NCBI GenBank assembly: GCA_037893245.1
Contig: JBAIAA010000900.1
Coordinates: 558,001-622,000, forward strand
DNA from: Crossaster papposus
Taxonomy: Eukaryota; Echinodermata; Asteroidea; Velatida; Solasteridae
Direction of reading: 5' to 3'
Length of the DNA stretch: 64,000 nucleotides
The position numbers and the translations under genes are program-made. The first letter of the stretch is position 1, and every line of letters starts with the position of its first letter. Positions 59,601 through 64,000 of the stretch are shown piece by piece. The notes beneath the pieces are model-generated. The model saw only the letters and a program-made list of their open reading frames with translations. It searched no databases and was not told where the DNA came from.

Positions 59601-62600
59601 AGAAGAGTTACCTGCTGAGATGTGAAGCCGAGATGAGGGCAACAATAGCAGCGAAGCCTCAAACAGCAACAGGTAGAAGAGATGGTCTTGGCTGTGAGCT
59701 AGCTGGAGCAAGCCTGCCTCTTTCTGTAAGTGAGACTGGCTATCGGCCCCGTTCTTGGCAAGGTTTGCCTCACTATGAGCAGAGTGGATGCCACACCCAG
59801 ATGATGAGAAGCTACCAAGAGAATCCAGGTTTTCAAAACAAAATGATTCCACTGCAGTCTAATACCAGTATAGTGCAGCACAACGATGTGAGATGTGGTA
59901 CTGACCTCCAACCCGCTAGTGCATCTTTTAGTAACCACGGCAACTGCATCTCACTCCCCCCCACATCAGTTGCATGGTCAATGCCACTCGAAACCCAAAA
60001 TCGGGAGCTGTACCTTCAATCCAGCAACCAATGCTATCAAGAACACAATCCCTACAACCAGTCTGTAGTGACTCAACAAACAAGATCAGCCGTCCCCAAA
60101 CTGGCTACAGTCAGCAGCGGTGGCCAGGAATATAGACCATTAGGACTGAACCCCCAACAAGGTAATCAAGCACTGCCAGTTATGTCTCCACCAGGTACCT
60201 CCAATCAGGGGCCTTGGAGCTCCAACAAGCTGAAGCCATCTCCAATGGCAGCCGTCGCCCCTCAAGTCAAGCCTCAAGAAGTCGTTCACCCAACGCAAGA
60301 ACAAAACAATCAAGATGACAGAGAAGAGACAAGTGAAACTTCACAGGCAGCAGTTCCAAAGAAAAAGAAAAGAAAGAAGAGGTGCCATGCTGCTTACAAG
60401 ACCAAGAGGCAGTCGTCTAAAGCAAAAGCTAAACAGCATAGTACATCTGAGAGACTGAGGAATGAGGAGAGTGACCAAAAAACTCATGAAAGACAAGAGG
60501 CAGTCCCTACTGTCAATACAATAAAAAAGGCACAGACTAAAAAAGCCCACAACCAGCTGAAAACAAAAGAAAATATATATGAGTACCAGGAAGAAGGTAA
60601 AAACATCCCCACTACCAAATACAAACCACAAGGGAAGCAGAATGAAAGAGTTCAGCAGACATCAAGACATGAAGCTGAGAAAGATGTACAGGGAAGCAGC
60701 AAAGAATTGCCAAAACGGAGAGGAAGGCCTTCAAAGGTCTTTAATCCAGTAGGAAAACCACCACTGCAGTCCAAAGCATCCAGTCACTTGCCAAGAGCAG
60801 CAGATGAGGATAGCAAACAGAGCGACACTGACATGATACCGGTTTCTAGCTTCACAAAGAAGTCTAGAGGAAAGAAAAAGGACAAATCCTTGCTGATAGG
60901 AGTGTCATCCGAAGAAGCCATGTTTTCACAGGCGAGAGTCGGCACATATGCCAAGGGCCAGATTGCGAAAAGTTACAACGCAAGGTCATCAATCAATCAT
61001 CCCAAAATCCAGAACCAGGGACTGCTCAAGAAACAGAAACTAGATGTCATCAGCTACAGAAGCAGCTCTGAAGATGAAGAATGCGGAAGTCAAAGACCTA
61101 ATGGCAACTTGAGTCAGGATCTTTCATCTCAGGATGAAAGTGACAACGACAGGGAAGAGCAAAATATGGAGCCAATAAGGATCCAAAGAAAAACAAAAAA
61201 GCAAGCCAACAAGAAACCAACAGGTAGTAAATGGGTCTTGTTTTACATACTTTGTTGTTTTTATTTAATTTCTTTTTAATTTCATCTAACATCCAACAGC
61301 GCAAGCGCCAATTACAGGATGGATAAGTGAGAGAAGACAATGTGAACATTTTTTTTTAAAGGTGGAATGAAAAACCCAGAAGACAATTCTGGGGGAAACC
61401 CATGGAATCAGGCATGGACTGAAATCACAATCCAATTGGACCAGGCAGGATTCTAACTCGGGTCACGGTGGTAAAAGATGACTGTATCTTCTTTTTGTTT
61501 CTCGATATGCAAACTAGAAAAAAAGCATCTAGTTACTTTGGACAAGTTTATATTTTTCTATGATGATTTGTCTATTGTCGACATATATTAATGATGTGTT
61601 GCAATGAAATGCATTGTACACTGAACAAAAATATAAACGCCCACAAAAATATAAACGCCCCAAAAATGGTTATTTGTCTTGATTTGTAAACAACACTTGT
61701 GTATATCTCTGCCAGTGAGGAATTGCTCACTGGCAGAGATGGACACAAATATTGTTTACAAATCAAGACAAATAATCATTTTTGGGGCCTTTATATTTTT
61801 GTGGGCGTTTATGTTTTTGTTCAGTGTATGTGAAGATGTTACTAATGACAGCTTTACACATCAGACTTGCACAGTTTCATGAATTAGCAGAGAAATTACA
61901 AGTCCTGTTCTGTGAATAATTGTACCTACCAATTGATCAAACCTACCAATTACCCACGCAGGTAAGCCGGTCAGTTGTCCAGTCCAGCCTCCAGTGAGTC
62001 AACTGGACACTATGCCGTCCTTCTCATACCAGGAAGAAAGCTCAGAAGAGATGATATTCTCCTTGAAACTTCCTGACTCCCCGTGTAAGTGCCTTTCCAA
62101 GTGTTTCAATCTGATATTTCACTTTGATAGACTGTAAGATTGCCAACAGTTTTATAAAGTCTCAAATCAATGTGATAACGTAAAATTGATAAGATCAGAG
62201 AAATGTTAGGCAAGTTGTCATTACTGATGAAATGGTGAGACTGCTTAAATTGAAAAAATGAAGTTTAGTCCCAAAACGCGATATTTCCATTAAAAAAAGT
62301 GGAAAATGTGCACGGTTATAAAAACTTTATAACTGACACGTACAATTATATCTATACAAAAAACAATTAATTCTTCCTCTCTCATAGCGTTTGAGTTAAC
62401 TGCCTTTGTGTTGGCACTGAAGGAAGGTTAAAAAAATGAAAACAGTATTACAGCTGTTTCTAAACTTTATATTTCACTTGATTAGATTCTTAGGTTGGTC
62501 TAAGTGTAGAACAGCCTTCGAAATTGACTTTGGGCATAGCAAGATTCTAATAGAGAACCAAATGGTGTATATGGAAATCAACTCTTCAATTGTATTCTTA

Positions 62601-63172
62601 TCTTAATATTTATAACCTTAAAGCTAACAGTATATCATCTGTCATTTTTTTTTTTTTTATCATTTCAAGCAGTAAAAGTGCTCAAAATTTAAAGATAAGT
62701 GCTTGACAAATCACCTGATGAAGTTTTATCTCTGTGAATGCTATTTATTTAAAAAAACACAATAACTTAAAATTTTGGTTTCAATTACAAATTTGTCAAT
62801 GCACAATTTAAATTGTGGCCTCGATCAGTATTCTGAGTGCATTACTTTTTAACAGTATTTTAGTTAGTTGTATTTTTGTTTGTTGTATTTTTGTTTGACA
62901 GCTGACAGGTGTACTTCAGCTTTAAGAACAAATTGCAGTCTATCACTATGAAGTGCAAAGATTTGCCAAAGACAAGTCCTGACTCTATCATTACCTATCT
63001 GTCCTTAGGTCTACAGAACACCAGCCTTAAACAAGCCAGATATCCTCAGCGGACAGAAGAGCAAGTTGTGCCTATCGCCAGGAGCAGTGATATCCTAAGC
63101 ACTCCCAACATCCAACTGAACAATGAGCAGGACAGTGATAATGAATCAGTTGGCACTACCTACTCACTCAGC
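53587..63172 (+). CDS. IHO1: IHO1 (CCDC36), interactor of HORMAD1, Mer2 family (gene span, 3' end off the right edge)
   Basis: IHO1 is the animal Mer2/PRD3-type protein: it binds HORMAD1 on meiotic chromosome axes and, with REC114 and MEI4, permits SPO11 to make double-strand breaks. Eight coding exons in consistent phase give about 906 codons: 53587-53636, 54076-54250, 55098-55249, 55675-55811, 57037-57140, 59411-61223, 61962-62084 and 63009-63172. Similarity to human IHO1 as recalled: the N-terminal MFNNQLSAKELYSTNPS with SQFL soon after; FYMKYMSKAPLFN, PPRRKSFQEQLDSNKQKAKE, and the start of the coiled coil. A long coiled coil follows, then a basic, disordered region with an AT-hook. It is much longer than human IHO1 (about 594 aa), and the end lies beyond 64000. 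Confidence 0.87.
54076..54250 (+). CDS. IHO1: IHO1 exon 3
   Basis: Encodes SQFLQRSGFRTDLEDSAF and a Ser/Gln/Met-rich stretch, SQMDSQSSSFDMFSQMPM. Acceptor ATGTAG, donor GTATTG; with exon 2 it gives exactly 75 codons. The Ser-Gln-rich N-terminus is typical of the family. Confidence 0.82.
54251..55097. other. IHO1 intron 3, nothing recognised
   Basis: AT-rich, with TTAGATTAGATTAGATT near 55055. Intron 4 (55250-55674) and intron 8 (62085-63008) are similarly without recognised content. Confidence 0.6.
55098..55249 (+). CDS. IHO1: IHO1 exon 4
   Basis: Encodes RFYMKYMSKAPLFNKEPDKN and VPPRRKSFQEQLDSNKQK, aligned with human FTKYQTKPQLF and KSKGLLEQFEEKKKRAKDK. This block decided the gene call. 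Acceptor TTTTCAG, donor GTAAAA. Confidence 0.88.
55675..55811 (+). CDS. IHO1: IHO1 exon 5
   Basis: Encodes DLINTFINLVKECSEEVKSA and ASDIRKDVDKNISESTIQ, the beginning of the coiled coil. Acceptor GGTACAG, donor GTGAGT, ends in phase 1. A short inverted-repeat element starts about 25 bases past the donor. Confidence 0.85.
55837..56033. mobile_element. short inverted-repeat element after IHO1 exon 5
   Basis: GACCGGCAATCGTGG at 55847-55861 and its perfect complement at 56009-56023. It sits about 25 bases past the exon 5 donor. Confidence 0.8.
56603..56844 (+). mobile_element. TTAA MITE upstream of IHO1 exon 6
   Basis: TTAACCAGTTCGCGCCGG to CCTGGCGAGAACTGGTTAA, 242 bp. Orientation is opposite to the copy at 57161-57403, so the two form an inverted pair around exon 6. 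Confidence 0.88.
57037..57140 (+). CDS. IHO1: IHO1 exon 6
   Basis: Encodes NEDLKQYHNTLLAAVKVREN and QQAVLEAMQRDIAA, coiled coil. Acceptor TCTTGCAG; the donor GTAGGA is followed 20 bases later by a TTAA-ended MITE. A second, inverted copy lies upstream (56603-56844). Restores phase 0. Confidence 0.85.
57161..57403 (-). mobile_element. TTAA MITE downstream of IHO1 exon 6
   Basis: The best-preserved copy: TTAACCAGTTCGCGCCGG and its perfect complement CCGGCGCGAACTGGTTAA at the ends, 243 bp. It starts 20 bases after the last base of exon 6. Confidence 0.9.
57832..58256. mobile_element. TGTGACC inverted-repeat element
   Basis: Ends TGTGACCTGTTCCCACGAAA and TTTCGTTGGAACAGGTCACA. Terminal inverted repeats extend about 38 bases (to AAAGTCG), 425 bp in all. 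Intron 6 of IHO1, followed directly by a SINE. Confidence 0.86.
58262..58380 (-). mobile_element. tRNA-derived SINE
   Basis: On the minus strand, GGCAAGATAGCTCAGTTGG to GGTTCGAGTCCCGCCTTGCC. The acceptor stem pairs, but the anticodon stem does not, and flanking sequence matches the 46725 copy. Therefore a SINE and not a functional tRNA. Confidence 0.72.
58381..59410. other. distal part of IHO1 intron 6
   Basis: AT-rich sequence, no exon or repeat recognised beyond the SINE and elements to its left. The exon 7 acceptor closes it. Confidence 0.6.
59411..61223 (+). CDS. IHO1: IHO1 exon 7, large exon with coiled coil, basic tail and AT-hook
   Basis: The exon is 1,813 bp and open throughout. It begins REAKIEVLEMQLAAANKQRD and continues a Gln/Glu-rich coiled coil (NREQMDKMQEEQQTF) for about 85 residues. 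A long disordered Gln/Ser/Pro region follows, then a basic region (KKKKRKKRCHAAYKTKRQ). An AT-hook (PKRRGRPSKVFN) lies at about 60712-60746, and an acidic Ser cluster (SSSEDEECGS) near the 3' end. Acceptor TTCACAG, donor GTAGTA, ends in phase 1. Confidence 0.88.
61375..61480 (+). mobile_element. SINE fragment
   Basis: GGGGGAAACCCATGGAATCAG and ATTCTAACTCGGGTCACGG match the 25018 SINE. IHO1 intron 7. Confidence 0.65.
61619..61826. mobile_element. palindromic Tc1/mariner-type MITE
   Basis: CACTGAACAAAAATATAAAC at one end and its complement at the other, with TA flanking both. Nearly the whole 208 bp is a palindrome, with the centre at about 61720 (CCAGTGAGGAATTGCTCACTGG). The end sequence is widespread in marine animals, as recalled. 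Confidence 0.88.
61962..62084 (+). CDS. IHO1: IHO1 exon 8
   Basis: Encodes KPVSCPVQPPVSQLDTMPSF and EESSEEMIFSLKLPDSP. Acceptor CACGCAG, donor GTAAGT, phase 1 at both ends. The acceptor is followed by GTAAG, which could be mistaken for a donor. Confidence 0.75.
63009..63172 (+). CDS. IHO1: IHO1 exon 9, last in the window
   Basis: Encodes LQNTSLKQARYPQRTEEQVV and NNEQDSDNESVGTTYSLS. Acceptor GTCCTTAG, donor GTAAGT, ends in phase 0. Human IHO1 ends in a short acidic motif needed for HORMAD1 binding; no such end is visible here, so at least one more exon should follow past 64000. Confidence 0.75.
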
Positions 63173-64000
63173 GTAAGTTGCTTATTAGCTAGAATCGTAC
63201 TCGTTTAAGGGCTGTTCATTTTTTAATAATTACCAATTATTTCAAACTGCACTTTACTGAATATTAAAAAATCACTACACAAGCAGTTTTACACACGCCA
63301 GCTGCACACAACTGGCTTCCATACCTTCCATACCTTCCTTACTTGCTATATTTTTTCTTCACTACCTAAAAGTGTCTGTTGTGTAGATAAACATGACAAA
63401 CCTAAAAAATGTCATTAACTATCTGTGTGTAGCAAATCAGTAATTCATTTGTCCAGCGTTCTGGCTTTGGGTGATTAAATGACCGGTGCTAATAAAGTAT
63501 TCTGCATGAAAAGACGATGATTCACTGACAGCGATTGTTCTGAAAAGATTAGCAACAGTTTTAGACTTCATTTTGACTATAGCTAGACAAAAGATTGATT
63601 TAATCGGAGGGAATTTGAGTGTACATTTGAGATAAGCAGAGATTCGAGTCATCTGCATTTGAGGTATCACAGCTCATACTTCACACGAAGACGAATGCGA
63701 AGCGAATTGACGTCACAAAACAATTGCTGCGAATGTTCGTTGGAGTTAAAACGTGTTCAACTTTTGCAAATTCGCAGCACGAAAACATGCCGTGATCTCA
63801 CAAATTAAAGTTTACATTACTTTTGCTTCAAGTATGAACCGGCTTTAATATGTTTACTTGTCTCTGTCACGGACAAATACCAGGGATGTAGTCGAGTCCA
63901 TCACAAGCCACTGCAAGTCCATGCAAGTCCATCACAATTCCTTCAGTTCCAATTCAAATCACAAGCTATTCAAATCAGCTTTGACAAAGGCATTCTTTTG
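63173..64000. other. IHO1 intron 9, to the window edge
   Basis: AT-rich, with the inverted-repeat element at 63671 and CACAAGTCC-type repeats at 63890-63980. No terminal exon seen. Confidence 0.6.
63671..63847. mobile_element. inverted-repeat element, GGTTTATACTTCGCG type
   Basis: Ends AGCTCATACTTCACACGAAG and CTTCAAGTATGAACCGGCTT, with the shared interior AACTTTTGCAAATTCGCAG. Lies in the IHO1 intron after exon 9. Confidence 0.78.

Overview
This is a 64 kb piece of an animal nuclear genome: intron-rich, with GT-AG introns, many short inverted-repeat transposons and tRNA-derived SINEs, and no bacterial or viral signal. Protein similarity recalled from vertebrates, together with the style of the dispersed repeats, suggests an invertebrate deuterostome, most likely an echinoderm such as a sea star. 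The species call is inference; the gene calls do not depend on it.

Three genes can be read. (1) Minus strand, 44350 down past the left edge: CFAP54, a very large protein of the C1d projection of the ciliary central apparatus. I placed 38 exons by matching splice sites, reading phase and similarity; they join into one open frame of about 1,989 codons, and the C-terminal part lies off the left edge. (2) Minus strand, 52271-46990: a complete four-exon gene of about 354 codons that I recognise as the ortholog of human C3orf84 (CIMIP7), a presumed ciliary microtubule protein. (3) Plus strand from about 52.6 kb past the right edge: IHO1 (CCDC36), the Mer2-family scaffold of meiotic DNA double-strand-break formation. 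About 906 codons are visible in eight coding exons, after a probable non-coding first exon. CIMIP7 and IHO1 are head to head, their first exons at most a few hundred bases apart. As I recall, the same pair is adjacent and divergent in human 3p21.31, so this looks like ancient conserved microsynteny around a shared promoter.

The most unusual feature is a set of tandem arrays inside CFAP54 whose units each carry a copy of a CFAP54 splice junction: 145 bp x2 (donor of exon 34), 129 bp x about 13 (acceptor of exon 36), 55 bp x7 (donor of exon 27), 162 bp x about 21 (acceptor of exon 25), 90 bp x17 (acceptor of exon 24) and 98 bp x about 18 (donor of exon 12). Two further arrays, a G-rich minisatellite and an AGGTCA array, stop a few bases from the donors of exons 29 and 9. 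The 90-bp array is open in the CFAP54 frame from end to end, so its 17 acceptors could in principle insert 0 to 16 copies of a 30-residue hydrophobic module. In the other arrays that I translated, reading through meets a stop codon.

Layout: 1-44350 CFAP54 with its arrays; 44351-46989 spacer with a pogo/Tigger-like element and a SINE; 46990-52271 CIMIP7; about 52.3-52.6 kb the shared promoter; 52.6-64 kb IHO1. Introns hold at least ten families of short inverted-repeat elements. The commonest has TTAA ends, and two inverted copies of it bracket IHO1 exon 6.
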